From positions 75,001-139,000 of the forward strand of contig OZ022348.1 of NCBI GenBank assembly GCA_963989245.1: a stretch of DNA of 64,000 nt. The letters run 5' to 3'. Below, in pieces: positions 33,859 through 45,332 of this stretch; position 1 is the stretch's first letter, and each line of letters starts with the position of its first letter. A program made the position numbers and the translations under genes. The notes under the pieces were generated by a model. That model was not told the origin of the DNA and searched no databases. It was given only the letters and a program-made list of their open reading frames with translations. The DNA comes from Nansenia antarctica. Taxonomy: Eukaryota; Chordata; Actinopteri; Argentiniformes; Microstomatidae.

Positions 33859-34508
33859 GTATTTTACCAGTCAGATCAACCAGCATTGTGAAACTGGGAG
33901 GTGAGGTAGTGGTTTGTGTCAACATGTGCAATATCATTGTATTGGCTATTCTTATTGTTTACACCCTGTCAACCAGAGTGACAAACATTGGTGGGACTTT
34001 TCATCAAACTGGCAAAAAAGGAAGCCAGGGTTCAATTGAAGTATTGAGTAAGTAACATTTTACTTTTTATGTTATAGATCACAGTGAATACAAATGAATA
34101 CAAATTCAAGGTCTTATTCCACGAAATTCAATTGAGTAGATCTCAAGGGTTAGGGTTAGGGTTAGGGTTAGGGTTAGGGTTAAGGTTAGGGTTAGGGTTA
34201 AGGTTAGGGTTAAGGTTAGGGTTAGGGTGAAGTCTTGTCACATTTGTCACATCTTTTTCATGACATGTTAAAATGTCCTCATCTCAAAATAACAACTAGG
34301 TAGAAACTTGTATGCCTTTATTTAAAACCTATCTATTGAAGTGTTACATAGATGCAGATTGTAGCACATAGAGTACTGTGGTTGTGGTTACTAATGCTTT
34401 CATTTTAGACTCATTGAGTTTCCTCTTTGAGACTCTAAAGAACAAGGGGCTTCATGTGAGAGAGAACAGAAGGAAACACAGACGCACACATCACCGCCTC
34501 TGACCAAG
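33859..34508 (+). CDS. Possible two-exon fragment of a small membrane protein
   Basis: The sequence between a good acceptor (ACCTTCTTTAG) and a good donor (GTAAGT) at 33859-34047 is open in only one frame. It encodes a hydrophobic span (VVVCVNMCNIIVLAILIVYT) followed by a polar tail. A second candidate exon, 34409-34508, joins in phase (A|AC). It adds FLFETLKNKGLHVREN and a basic end, stops at 34501, and is followed by a GTAAGG donor. No upstream exon with a start codon or signal peptide was found before the LINE. I do not recognise the family. It may be a truncated Ig-type receptor or a chance arrangement. Confidence 0.3.
34148..34230 (+). repeat. Interstitial telomeric repeat tract
   Basis: Thirteen or so GGGTTA units, some as GGGTTAA, lie between the two candidate exons of the small membrane ORF. 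Confidence 0.95.
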
Positions 34509-35344
34509 GTAAGGCTTGCTGCTCCTCTAAGTTAAACACTGCTAAAACATTTTGATTGGATACATAATAGCACTATAATCGACTGACCCAGTGACAAATG
34601 GTTGCACAAAATGCCCACAACATCTATAGATCTATAGATACATTTAGACTTTTCCTTATATTGTTTTGACAGTTTACCGTATAACACAAGTGGCATCTCA
34701 TTTGTTTTTATAGTCAAGTCAACTATTAGCAGCATTGCTGACTGTTCTTCTTGATGATTATGGGACTGCCATTCTCGCATAACGCACATGTACTTGTGTG
34801 CAATCTAACTAGAGCTACATTGCAATGTTACCAATGTGTTTCACAGTTTTCCTTGACTCAGGCATGGTTCTTCTACCTGGTTACTAATATCCCATAGACC
34901 TCAGGTTGGCTAATAATGCATTTCAAGTAAACTCCTGCATTGTCTTACCATAATATGATCTGTTATCATATCAATCTATTTCTGCATATCATTCTAATGT
35001 CTAAGACCCAAACTAAATAAGCAGAAGTGACCTCATAAGGCTAGGAAGTCTTGAGCATGGCAATTTCAGTTCTCTTTATACAACAGATGTCAACCTCTTT
35101 GCATGGATAGCTCACTTTATTTTACGACTTACTCTATAGTCCACCTAACTACTAACTACTAACTACAAACTACTAACTACTAACTCCACATAACTTTAGC
35201 CACGCTAACAAAAACAACTATTGGGATGATAGGGGAACAAAACATACGTTCAACATAATACCTTATTAATAATACCTTGTATAACCTCAAATGAACCACA
35301 TAGGAACTGCAGCCATATAACCTCAAAAGCCTGTTTGAAGTGAA

Positions 35345-35580
35345 CTACTTATAAACAAGCCTACTGAGCCTGACTCTATCTATCTATCCTACTGAGCCTG
35401 ACTCTATCTATCCTCAACACTGGAACACCTACTGAGGGTGACTCTTATAAACAAGCCTACTGAGGGTGACTCTTATAACCAAGCCTACTGAGGGTGACTC
35501 TTATAAACAAGCCTACTGAGGGTGACTCTTATAAACAAGCCTACTGAGGGTGACTCTATCTATCCTCAACACTGGAACAC
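35345..35580 (+). repeat. 27-bp tandem repeat
   Basis: Copies of AAACAAGCCTACTGAGGGTG plus ACTCTTAT, with a variant ending ACTCTATCTATCCTC. It lies upstream of gene B. No gene is visible in 34510-36130 apart from this array. Confidence 0.85.
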
Positions 35581-36144
35581 CCGCGCCTCTTTTACCTACT
35601 ATAAGAGCCACCTCGGGGCTCTTTACAATGGTAAGCTGCTACTTACACACAATGACCACTAGTTTGCCGCTTGTAAATTAGCCTACCTCCTACACAGAAA
35701 AACTGCTAAATAGCTTCATACTAGCTTATCCTGATGTGATTTTGAAAATGTAAGGATACTGGGTGGTAGAACGCACATATCTAGGAAAGGTCATGGAGGA
35801 GGAGGGTCCTGACATTTGATCACTCCCATAGTTTTTTTGTTACTGGTAGCTGAAGTTAGCAGTGGCGATTTAAAAAACGCTAAACAATGGATTACAGTTT
35901 ATCCTGGCCCATAGACTAATCTCTAAGGAGAGCTACCATCTACACACGGTGTAACATAGTAAAATATACCTCAGGCTGGGTCTTGATGTAGTCAATGGTG
36001 TATAAATGTGCTATACAAATAATGTTTGACTTGAATCTATTGTGATTGTGAAAATGCATTGTGGTTGGGAATGTGAATTATACAAGAGAAATGCAATGCA
36101 GTACTTAATTAGTGTCTGTTTGTTGCAGAGATAGAATTTCAGCG

Positions 36145-36245
36145 TTTCAGACTCTGGTCCCCCACGCCGGCAGACAGGTGACAGACACACAGACAGACAG
36201 GTCAGCTGACAGACAGACTCTGGTCCCCCACGCCGGCACCAGATC
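36145..36245 (+). repeat. Direct duplication in the gene B leader
   Basis: CAGACTCTGGTCCCCCACGC CGG occurs twice (about 36149 and 36213), with CAGACAG-type repeats between the copies, just before the gene B start codon. It is probably in the 5' UTR. Confidence 0.85.
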
Positions 36246-36264
36246 AGCACCAGAGATTCTCCTG

Positions 36265-39200
36265 ATGGGACCGCCGAAGCTTCCTATCTTCAGCTTCCTC
36301 ACTGGTACAATATTCAAATCTTATCATATTGAATTTCATGAACACATTTCACCTCATCTTGCTTCAGGGGATTATGTCTTTGGTCAACTCATATCAACAA
36401 TATAGGGAAGAAAATGAGTAGAGGAATCTCCAACATCAGAAGAGGTGCTCGTTTTTTGACGGATACAACAATCAGTTATACAATCACTAGTCTTATCGCA
36501 TCTTGACTACTGTCCGACTATCTGGTCTAGTGCATCAAAACATCAACTATCTAAACTCCAGATCACTCAAAACAGAGCTGCACGCCTCGCACTTCCATGC
36601 TCAATCAGAAGTAATGTGAATGTAACGCAGACAAGGTTATCATGGATGATGGTAGGTAAAAGACTGGCATGTAGCATTAACATCTGTACCTTACATAACC
36701 CCTTAGCCTGTTCTCACAGTTACTACCCACTAATGATAGACATACCTATGATACCAGACAGACCTCAAGCTGTCGTTTCACCCCACCAAGGCCTGGAACA
36801 AATACACTACAGAAAACATGTTTGTATAGAGCTGTGGTGTACTGGAATAGTCTCCCCCAATATTTGACCCTTATTGGAAATATATCCAGCTTCAAAAAGA
36901 AACTGAAAGAAGCTGAAAGAAGCTGTGGTCCAGAAATAAATGATGGTTCAGCCTAGTCTGTCTTTTGCCCTGACAAAACTATAGTTCTGGTGTGAGCTCT
37001 CTGCCTTTTATTTTGTATACTACTTTGTTACTTGGATTTTATTTTAATTCTGTTATCTTATATTTTATTTATTTCATTTTTCTGAGTTTATAATAAGTGA
37101 ATGCTGTTCACTTAATTATTCCTTTGTTGATTGGTGTTGTTATGTTTGACTGTCTGTCTTTCATGTGGACCCCAGGAAGAATAGTCCTCACTATGGTGAT
37201 GACTAATGGTGATCCGTTTAAATAAACAAATAAACAATTTGCTGAAATATAAATACCCTGGTTTTGACATATTTTGAGCTTTTGAGCTGAAGCTATGGGT
37301 AGCACAATGATATGATAACCACTCTGATCACTCTAGCTATATCGTTAGCTGTAAAATGTTGCTTTTTAACATAAAGGTCCTTGCCAAATATACTTATCTA
37401 TATTTTTTGTGAGCTACGTACTTGCAGGCTTGCAGGCTGCTAATCTGGGTCTGATGCATTGCCAGCATCACAGTTATATTCAGCCCGCAATGAAAATAAT
37501 TCTGATGTGCATCAGCTCTGCACCGCCTCTACAGTATACCACAACTAAAATAGTCAGTGCTTATATTCAGAAATCTTAACCTGAAAGTGAATAAAAGAGA
37601 ACGCATAGAGCATAATTTGACTGGTTTAACTTTCTTCTTCAGGAATCATTATCATCTCTTCTGGCCATTGCTGGAAAGTGAATGTGCCCAAGACTGTGTC
37701 TGCGATGGCGGGAAGCTGTGTGGAGGTGCCCTGCCATACACAGCCCCACCAGCGGGTCATCTGGTACCAGTACCATGGTATTCATTATCCTAAGGTCTAT
37801 GATGGCAAGGAGCCTGCCAGTGTGGAGTCCCGGTTCAGAGGGCAGACGTCAGTGCTGGGCAGCGCCACAGAGGGGAACTGTACCCTGAGGATAGAGAACG
37901 TGAGGCCGGCGGACAGCAACCTGCAGGTGTACGTGTGGATCGACCCAGATCAGGCCCAGGCCCAGAAGTTTCATCATCAGATTGTGACTATTAAAGTGAC
38001 TCGTGAGTAAAATGTGCTGCATCCTGATAGGCTAATGGGAAAGTAAACATCAGCTTTTGAATAGTACTATATTTCTATAATACAGTGGAAAGTAATCAAT
38101 TGTTTTCTAAAGAATGAGCAGTTTTCTCTTGATAAATCAGTTTAATCTTGTTGAACAAGTGAAACATGTCAGATTCCAGCTGCATTTCTGAGTGAAAGCG
38201 GTCAGTAGCTATGTTTGTATGTTTACTGCCTTAAAACTCAGGGGGAAGAGATCCTGTTCTAACAATGAATGGGGCGTTATTGGAAGGGGCCACTTTCCAG
38301 GCCAAATGTTCTGTATGGCTTCCCTGCCCATCCTCCCCGCCCTCCCTTCACTGGAACCATTTACCTGACGACTCAGTGTTTGAGAGCTCCATGGAGGAAA
38401 CAGGAGGACTGTGGTTTCTCACTGAGAGAATGCAAGGCAGAGCAACACACCAACTGCACAACAGAGAGATGAAATGCACCGCTCAGTTTAGCACAGTCTC
38501 GACCGACAGTCAACCAATCACCTTGAATGTCTCATGTAAGTGGTGTGGTTTGGTCCTGTAGTGATGCAGCAGAAGTAGAACTCAACCACATTATGTTAAC
38601 CCACTCATAAACAACGTTATGTTAATCCACTTTTATACAGATGGCCCTGTAGGTGTGAACTTGACAATGGAGGGACACCCAGTCACTGAAGGCCACAGTG
38701 TCAACCTGAAGTGTCTTGCTGACAGCAACCCCAAGTCAAACAGCTATACGTGGATCAGACAACATGGAGGCCAAAGCATCCAGATGAATTCAGCTGAAGG
38801 GAACATGTCCTTTCCCAACATTGTCCGAAACACATCATTCCTCTGCAGTGCCCGCAATCACGTTGGAGCCGGGAGATCAGCCTGGCTGAATGTGGACGTC
38901 ATCTGTAAGTATCACATTCCTCATGTCTACTTCCTACTTCATTTACAACAGCTCCACTTCTCTGATTCACAAAGTGGGAATTAATTGACTCATTGGTCAA
39001 AAGGTGATACACCTCCCAATGCATATGAATGTGTATACGCTTATTTTGCCAAAGTCTGTAACTCTAAAAATAAGGATTGTGTGGTTTAATATGGCAAGAT
39101 ATGTATTGATATTACAACAGTATTATAAGTAGGATAACAATACACTCAACACTGAATAGAGATACTCTGTATCTTTAAACATTACATTTCTCCGTATAAT

Positions 39201-40829
39201 TGTGAAGCCCTTATGGAGTTCATCAATATACATGTAACTAGTACATCAAATACTGTATGTAGAACTTGTGATGTCATTGTGGTCCCTGTGTTTCCCCTCA
39301 GTCCCCCCAGTGATCCTCTCTGCCTCCGCCTGCTCCCTGAGGGCCGGGGCTCTGAGCTGTGTGTGTTGGACCGAGGCCCGCCCTAACGCCACCTTGCACT
39401 GGATGATCAACGGGACACATACCCTCCCACCAGCCCTGACCTCCATCACCAACGGGACACATACCCTCCCACCAACCCTGACCTCCATCACCACACGTTT
39501 GGAAAATATTGTGTCAACAGAGCTCAGTGGGCCAATGGAGGAACAGCCCAACGTGTCCTGCATAGCGACTAACTCACTAGGCAACACCACCCAGCAGCTG
39601 CCCTACACTGAGACCGTGTCTGCAGAGGGTAAGCTTGTTAGCTTACAGCTGAGCTTACAGATGATTTCTAAACCGTTATAGCCTGACCTTTGACCTGCAC
39701 TCAGTGACAGTTTTTTTTCTCTCCTCATAGAGGAAACCCATGCAGTTCCATGGACGTTGGCTGCAGTAGCATTTGGAAGTGCCTTTCTGTGTGGATTTGC
39801 AATATTAATTCACAGGAGATTTCACAGAAAGAGGTTTGTCGACCGCCTGCCCATGACATCACATGAATAAAGCACATGTTGGTGTGTCATTCTGAGTGTT
39901 TCATCTCTACTTTCCCTCAGCCTTGAACCAAAGCCCTCCCCCGACCCACCCACCTCTGAGGTCCCATTGAGGTACTTTTTGAATTACACCTGCATGAGCG
40001 TTATCACATTACAGTGTTTACAGTGTGAGATTAGGATGATCAGTGTTTAAGATGATTTATCCTGTTTCTCATTTCAAGACAACATAACATATCAGAGAAC
40101 CTCAGGTAGACCATTCTCTTACTGTGAGACCATTCCCTAACCCTAACCCATTCCACATTAATGATATTCAATTGAGGACAGTCATCTGGGGCAACAGCTT
40201 TTAGTTGGTTAGCGTGATTCAGAAAATGTCCAAATGGTCCTCTGGTCCTCTGGTCCCCTGTGGTCCTCTGTGGCTCAGTTGTTAGAGCATGGCACTAACA
40301 ATATTTAGGTTGTGGGTTTGATTCCCACTGGGACCATCTATACTGAAACATGTATGTATCACTCACTGCAATGTCAGTCGCTTTGGATAAAAGCATCAGC
40401 TAAATGGCATTGGGCTCTGATCAGATTATTCTCTGTCCTTTCTATCTCAGCCCACCACAGAGGTCTGAGACCAGGCCACTGCCACCGGCAAGGAGGGGCA
40501 GCAAGCCTGAATATGAAAATCTTGTTGTGCGAAATAAGCAAACTGAAAATACCCCAAAACGGAACAAGAATGCTCCAGTGCCTCTCAACAGAGCGGTCAG
40601 AGCACAGGATGACACACAGGTAAACATATGAGAGAACTTATTGCATAATAAGTGACTGAAAGCACAATGTGGCTGGTTGACAGTAAGGCACAGTACATTT
40701 CACAAATTACACTTAAAAAATGTTTGTAAGTTAGGCAACCCAGATGTTCCCCAGAGGGCCGTAACATACAACTTCTGTTTCTTTTAGGCTACGTGTGCAG
40801 ACATGGATAACACCTATGAAGTCTGTTGA
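36265..40829 (+). CDS. MAG/CD22-family siglec-like receptor (gene B), complete
   Basis: Type I Ig receptor. Plus exons: 36265-36304, 37643-38002, 38242-38535, 38641-38904, 39302-39628, 39731-39833, 39921-39971, 40079-40105, 40451-40619, 40788-40829; 558 residues, all phases consistent. Signal peptide MGPPKLPIFSFLTGIIIISS. Then a V-set (SCVEVPC, VIWYQYHG, SRFRGQTSVLG, NCTLRIENV), three C2 domains (the last with ALSCVCW), a transmembrane segment LAAVAFGSAFLCGFAILI, and a basic-to-acidic tail. The tail has EYENL, which is both a YxN Grb2-type site and a YxxL site, and a terminal TYEVC. No classical ITIM is present. The V-set F strand reads VYVWIDPD with no Arg at the expected sialic-acid site, so lectin activity is doubtful. 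The fourth Ig exon carries an in-frame 42-bp duplication. The closest relatives are fish CD22-like proteins. Confidence 0.87.
36425..37230 (+). mobile_element. Degraded LINE 3' half in gene B intron 1
   Basis: Broken frames encode LIASHLDYCPTIWSSASKHQ-like and RAARLALPCS-like segments of a LINE reverse-transcriptase C-terminus. A 3' UTR with TTTAAATAAACAAATAAAC follows. It is a family different from the 29-kb LINE and much older. Confidence 0.75.
39414..39500 (+). repeat. In-frame 42-bp coding duplication in gene B
   Basis: The exon encodes NGTHTLPPALTSIT followed at once by NGTHTLPPTLTSIT. The nucleotide copies differ at about two positions. Each copy carries an N-glycosylation sequon (NGT), so the duplication adds one sequon to the membrane-proximal Ig domain. 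Confidence 0.95.
40258..40412 (+). mobile_element. tRNA-derived SINE
   Basis: Head with A box (TGGCTCAGTTGTTAGAGCATG) and B box (GGTTTGATTCCCACTGGGAC), ending AGTCGCTTTGGATAAAAGCA and TCAGCTAAATGGCAT. About 150 bp in the intron before the penultimate exon of gene B. Confidence 0.88.
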
Positions 40830-41187
40830 AATAGCGCTAGTCACCGCCACAATGAGAAGACTGTTTACTAGTTGTTTTTCTCTGTCAATTGAATAATATT
40901 CTGTTAAAAGTGTGTTATAACCTACAGCAGTATTTTTGCTTGTACACTCGCTGAAGGGGTATGGATGTCAAATAACAATGTTATTAGAATGTACTTGTTC
41001 AATTAGGCCTAACCCTGTTCAATTAACCCTAACCCCAAATACTGGAAACCCTTTATCTTACAGCCCGGTATTAAGTAGCTGGGTAAAAATCCCTTGATCA
41101 TTGTATATCATCATATCATATCATGTAGATCATTGTATATCATCATATCATGTCCATCATTACACTTAGTGTTATTCTTAGGTTATA

Positions 41188-41478
41188 CATTTACATTTAC
41201 ATTTTTGGCATTTAGCAGACGCCTTATTACTAAGCATGTGAATCAGCAGTCCACCATTCGTTGCAGGAAGAGTACTCTAGCTCGGGCCCGGGGCCACTGA
41301 TAGGAGGAAAAACCTTCTCCCTATTATCGCCTTCTACTAAAACTTATTTTTTTTATATATATTTTTTTTTTATATTACTGGAGAAACTGAGAAACAGTAC
41401 AAAGGGGGCAATAGAAGTTCTAGGGACACAGTAGAGGGGAAAGCGGGTGTCTTTAGGAGACGTAGTGGTGAGGTGAGG
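41188..41478 (+). mobile_element. Roughly 300-bp interspersed repeat, copy 3
   Basis: Same block order as at 14.4 and 20.6 kb, with a small deletion after GCAGACGCCTTATTA and a longer poly-T run. Confidence 0.85.
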
Positions 41479-41644
41479 TTATACCTATATATGATTCTCT
41501 AAAGCATGATTTTTATGTTTTTGAGAACCAGGTGATTATTCACTATAAACAGAGGGTAAGGGTTAGGTATGTAAACAATGTGAGAATATATTGTACTCCA
41601 GATGGCTCACTGCACTATTTGAAACTCCCAATGGATGATGTCCC

Positions 41645-41760
41645 TCCTGTCTATTATGTCTCTCTGTCTCTTATGTCCCTCTGTCTATTATGTCTCTCTG
41701 TCTATTATGTCTCTCTGTCTATTATGTCTCTCTGTCTATTATGTCCCTCTGTCTATTGGA
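41645..41760 (+). repeat. 17-bp tandem repeat
   Basis: Seven copies of CTGTCTATTATGTCTCT with small variants. Confidence 0.9.
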
Positions 41761-41914
41761 ATACAGCATTACGGACAACACCGTTGTGTGCTATTGCCTC
41801 ACTATTGACCAGATCTCCAGGTCTTTGTTGAACTGAAACTGACACTTGGTGGTGCCCCCTGGTGGTGCCCCCTGGTGGTGCCCCCATCGAGCATGTCCCC
41901 ACTGTTATAGTGTA

Positions 41915-42185
41915 CTGTACCCTAACCCTAACCCTGTTATAGTATGCTGTACCTGTAACCCTAACCCTGTTATAGTATGCTGTACCTGGGCATTTGGTTT
42001 GACCCTAACCCTAACCCTGTTATAGTATGCTGTACCCTAACCCTAACCCTGTTATAGTATGCTGTACCCGTGGCGGCTGGCCGATAGAGGGCGCTGTTCT
42101 GTACCTGGGCTGTACCTGGGCTGTACCTGGGCTGTACCTGGGCTGTACCTGGGCTGTACCTGGGCTGTACCTGGGCATTTGGTTT
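41915..42185 (+). repeat. Telomere-like spacers and GTACCTGGGCT array
   Basis: Alternating CCCTAACCCTAACCCTGTTA and TAGTATGCTGTACC blocks are followed by seven copies of an 11-bp unit, GTACCTGGGCT (42102-42172). The string GGCATTTGGTTTGACCCTAA occurs on both sides. A GGCGGCTGGCCGATAGAGGG block at 42070 recurs at 46.78 kb. Confidence 0.9.
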
Positions 42186-42902
42186 GACCCTAACAAAGAG
42201 TTGACATTTAGAAAACATACAGAGGTGCTACAAGCTAAGGTGGGCTTCTTTTAAAGGAAGAGATCTTTCCTTTCCCTGAACAATGGAAAGCTTTGGGCAA
42301 TCAACGTTCCTGCCAGTGCTTGGATGTATGTGGATGTAACCCTATGTACCATAGCTCCCTTCGCTTTGTCACAGGTGATAGTTTTAGTATTTGTTATTGC
42401 CTCCTTTATCAAAAGGGCAGCTAGACCTAATACTGTCGTAACTGTGTATGATGGATCATTATTAATTGTGTATCTGCAGGGTTCCCTTGGGAAAGAGACC
42501 TTATCAATGTGATCAATGATAAATGATGATGTGATAAACTGTCTAAATAAAGGTTATATAAAGAATGCAATAAACAACTTTTCTCAGTGTTTTTCTCAAG
42601 CAATTTTTGTATTATACTGTAACTGTATGAGCCATTTTCATTTAAAATGATGTTTAAAATAAACTAGCAACTTAGTGACCATTTAAAACACAAAACGGTA
42701 TAGTAACTGGCATCCCTAGCAACAACAAAAATAGCAACAGCAGCAACCTGCCCCCCGTCGTGTGGGAAGATCATTGTGTGCTTTAGCTGCTGGACCACAT
42801 AATGATCTTGGGGTCGGCTGGACCAGACGTCCTTACATGGCTGATGCATAACTTGCTTTGGAGGCTTGGTTGGGATTTTAAAAGATCCTCATCTGTAACC
42901 AG

Positions 42903-42960
42903 GTAAGGTTAGGTTAGGTTAGGTTAGGTTAGGTTAGGTTAGGTTAGGTTAGGTTAGGTA
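42903..42960 (+). repeat. (AGGTT)n tract
   Basis: Eleven copies of the pentamer GTTAG/AGGTT. Confidence 0.95.
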
Positions 42961-43169
42961 TGATCATGTGCAATACAGTTCTTACTATCCTAATGTCAAT
43001 GTTTTATATCTATAAATGTATGGGGAAGACATGCATATATAAGTTGCATTCATTATATGGAGAGATGTTGATATAGAGATATTTGAGATATTTGAGATCT
43101 TGAAAGGTCTTGTTCAAAACAACACATGTCTGTTCATTTGAACCCCTGTGAACCCTTCTGTGTTATTCA

Positions 43170-43450
43170 GGACTCAAGTTGTAAAAGAGAATCAGGGGGG
43201 ATGGTGGATTTTATCATAATATGGGGACAATTTTAGCATCCCCACAGTGTCAGTGACTTCAGTGTCAGTGACCTGATAAAAATGTCATTGCATGTGTGCG
43301 TTCCCCCTCGACCACAGTATCTCAATATGCACAAAACTAAATGTTGAAATAGCAGTAATACCACGCTCATTGATAAAATGACATAAGGGATGGAAAGGGG
43401 GGACGGCAGTTTTAGATGCCATCCCCCCTCAACTCGAGTGCTGCCTGTGA
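43170..43450 (+). repeat. Left copy of a direct repeat flanking the GPCR
   Basis: Shares an ordered series of blocks with 44795-45000: CAAGTTGTAAAAGAGAATCAG, GGTGGATTTTATCATA, AGCAGTAATACCACG, TCATTGATAAAATGACAT and CTCAACTCGAGTGCTGC. Substitutions and gaps between the copies suggest an old duplication. Confidence 0.85.
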
Positions 43451-43497
43451 ACCCTTTTGTGTTAATTTAGTCTTATCTGCTTCCTCTCCACAGAGCC

Positions 43498-44403
43498 ATG
43501 ATGCCAGACGTCACAGTGATGAGCGAGGTGCTTCTGTCTGTCTACATCCTCACCTTCCTGTTTGGCGTGCCCAACAACGTCCTGGCGCTCTACGTCTTCA
43601 GCATCAAGATCCACAACAAGCCCACTCCCACAGACATCCTTCTGCTCAACTTGACCGTGTCGGACCTCCTCTTCCTCACCTTCCTCCCCTTCAAGATGCA
43701 CGAGGCTGCGTCCGGCATGCTGTGGAAACTACCCAGCATCCTCTGCTCCCTCACCAGCTTCATCTTCTTCTCTACCATCTACACCAGCTCTCTCCTCCTG
43801 ATGGCGGTCAGCGTGGTGCGATACATCGGTCTGGCCTTCCCTATCCCCTACCGCCAGCATCACAAGGCCATCCATGCCGTAGTGGCTAGTGCCGTCATAT
43901 GGTTCATCTCCATAGCGCACTGCACTGTGGTCTTCTACATCTTGCACCATCCCACAATCTCTAACAACGACACGTCTGTCTGTTACGAGAACTTCACCAA
44001 AGCACAACGGGCCATCATCCTCCCAGCGCGGTTGGAGTTTTTCTTTGTCCTCTGCATTTTGCCTCTCCTGGTTTGCTTGTTTTGCTATGTGAACTGCATC
44101 TGGATCCTCTTTACACTCCCACACAGCTGGGAGAAGAAGCGTAAGGCCATGGGGATGGCGCTGGGCACCATGTTGGTGTTCCTGGTGTGTGTGATACCCT
44201 ATAACTCCTCCCATGTGATGGGCTACTTCCAGGGCTCCAGCCCCCATTGGAGATACTACACCCTCCTGCTCAGCGCCCTCAACACCTGCCTGGACCCCAT
44301 CATCTACTCCTTCTCCTCCTCCACCTTCCGTGTGACGACTAAGAAAACTGTTTTAAAGTTAATTGGATGTTCCTTTGCATTCCCAAGGGATGGCGGAATT
44401 TAA
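43498..44403 (+). CDS. FFAR2-like short-chain fatty-acid receptor (GPCR)
   Basis: Class A GPCR of 301 residues in one coding exon. A strong acceptor (TCCTCTCCACAG) 4 bp before the ATG implies an upstream non-coding exon. It aligns with vertebrate FFAR2/FFAR3 along its length: LPFKMHEAAS, ALTSF-like CSLTSF, HCTVV, CYENFT, PARLEF, PYNSSHVMGY, DPIIYSFSSS. The residues that bind the fatty-acid carboxylate in FFAR2 are all present: Arg in PARLEF (178), His in SSHVMG (239) and Arg in PHWRYY (252). Cys83 and Cys162 form the expected TM3-ECL2 disulfide pair. The TM3 end reads VRY rather than DRY/ERY. The C-tail is short. Acetate, propionate or butyrate sensing with Gi/Gq coupling is inferred from the family. 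In human, FFAR1/3/2 lie beside CD22, as here. Confidence 0.92.
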   Translation: MMPDVTVMSEVLLSVYILTFLFGVPNNVLALYVFSIKIHNKPTPTDILLLNLTVSDLLFLTFLPFKMHEAASGMLWKLPSILCSLTSFIFFSTIYTSSLLLMAVSVVRYIGLAFPIPYRQHHKAIHAVVASAVIWFISIAHCTVVFYILHHPTISNNDTSVCYENFTKAQRAIILPARLEFFFVLCILPLLVCLFCYVNCIWILFTLPHSWEKKRKAMGMALGTMLVFLVCVIPYNSSHVMGYFQGSSPHWRYYTLLLSALNTCLDPIIYSFSSSTFRVTTKKTVLKLIGCSFAFPRDGGI

Positions 44404-44794
44404 AAAAAGATATATGTTGGATGCACTTGAACTTGAGAGTTTCCTTTGCAGGGGTAAAAAAGTACTTGAACGTCATCTTTGACTTTCACTTAAGCACATT
44501 TTTCTAAACTGACGTAACCATTATTTATAAAACGGGCTGCGCTTGTTTAAAATTGTGTACATGCTTCCTTCTATAAATACCAACGCAGGTCAAATGAACG
44601 CAGGTGAATGAGGTTTGTATTAACGCCCTGTGATAGAGGCTCAATTATAGCGGCTGAATTAAGCTAAGTGCTATAATATAGGGTAGGTGTTCGTCTGGAA
44701 GCGGGAGAGGGCAGAGAAGGGTGGCTTCTCGGTAAGTTGCATTTGTAACGTTTGATCATGACAACTAACCAGGCAAATGCTTATACTCAGTAGG

Positions 44795-45000
44795 CTACTC
44801 AAGTTGTAAAAGAAAATCAGGGGAGGTGGTGGATTTTATCATATGAGGACAATTTTATCATATGAGGACACCTTCAAATAGCAGTAATACCACGTTCATT
44901 GATAAAATGACATTAAGTATGGAAAGAGGGGATGGCTGTTTTAGAAGGGGGACGATTTTGACTGTTTTTATTTCCTCAACTCGAGTGCTGCTTAGGCCTA
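44795..45000 (+). repeat. Right copy of the GPCR-flanking direct repeat
   Basis: Partner of 43170-43450 in the same orientation, shorter and diverged. After it, the LINE 3' end begins at 45.09 kb. Confidence 0.85.
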
Positions 45001-45087
45001 TACTGTAATAATATAATGGTCTTATTCTTATCAGGTGACATTGAAAACATGGATGCGAACTCCCTTTGCGAACTCCCAGACACCGGA

Positions 45088-45332
45088 GAAACTATCTTGT
45101 AGATAGTACTAGTTACTAGTTATTTGTCTGTATTATCTTGTAGATAGTACTAGTTTTTTTGTCGGTCTTACATGTAACGATGAATTGAGAATCAAGGACC
45201 CCAATTGAAATAAGCCAGTGGCTTTCTTGGGTTTTTATCCTGTTAGTTGACCTTGTATGTAATATGTACTTTCATGTACCTACTTCTGCAAATCTTCTAA
45301 TAAAGTTTTCAATCAATCAATCAATCAAAAAC
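45088..45332 (+). mobile_element. 3' end of the main LINE family
   Basis: Matches the last about 240 bp of the 29.3-33.4 kb LINE (TATCTTGTAGATAGTACTAG, AATAAGCCAGTGGCTTTCTT, AATAAAGTTTTCAATCAATC). It carries a small internal duplication of the TAGTTACTAGTTA block. Confidence 0.92.

Noticed and set aside
40258..40412. Functional tRNA gene (A and B boxes present); same for 60121 and 11216
   Set aside because: The cloverleaf is not maintained, and the downstream body and tail are those of SINEs.
43729..44247. A 172-residue minus-strand ORF
   Set aside because: Antisense shadow of the FFAR2-like coding exon.
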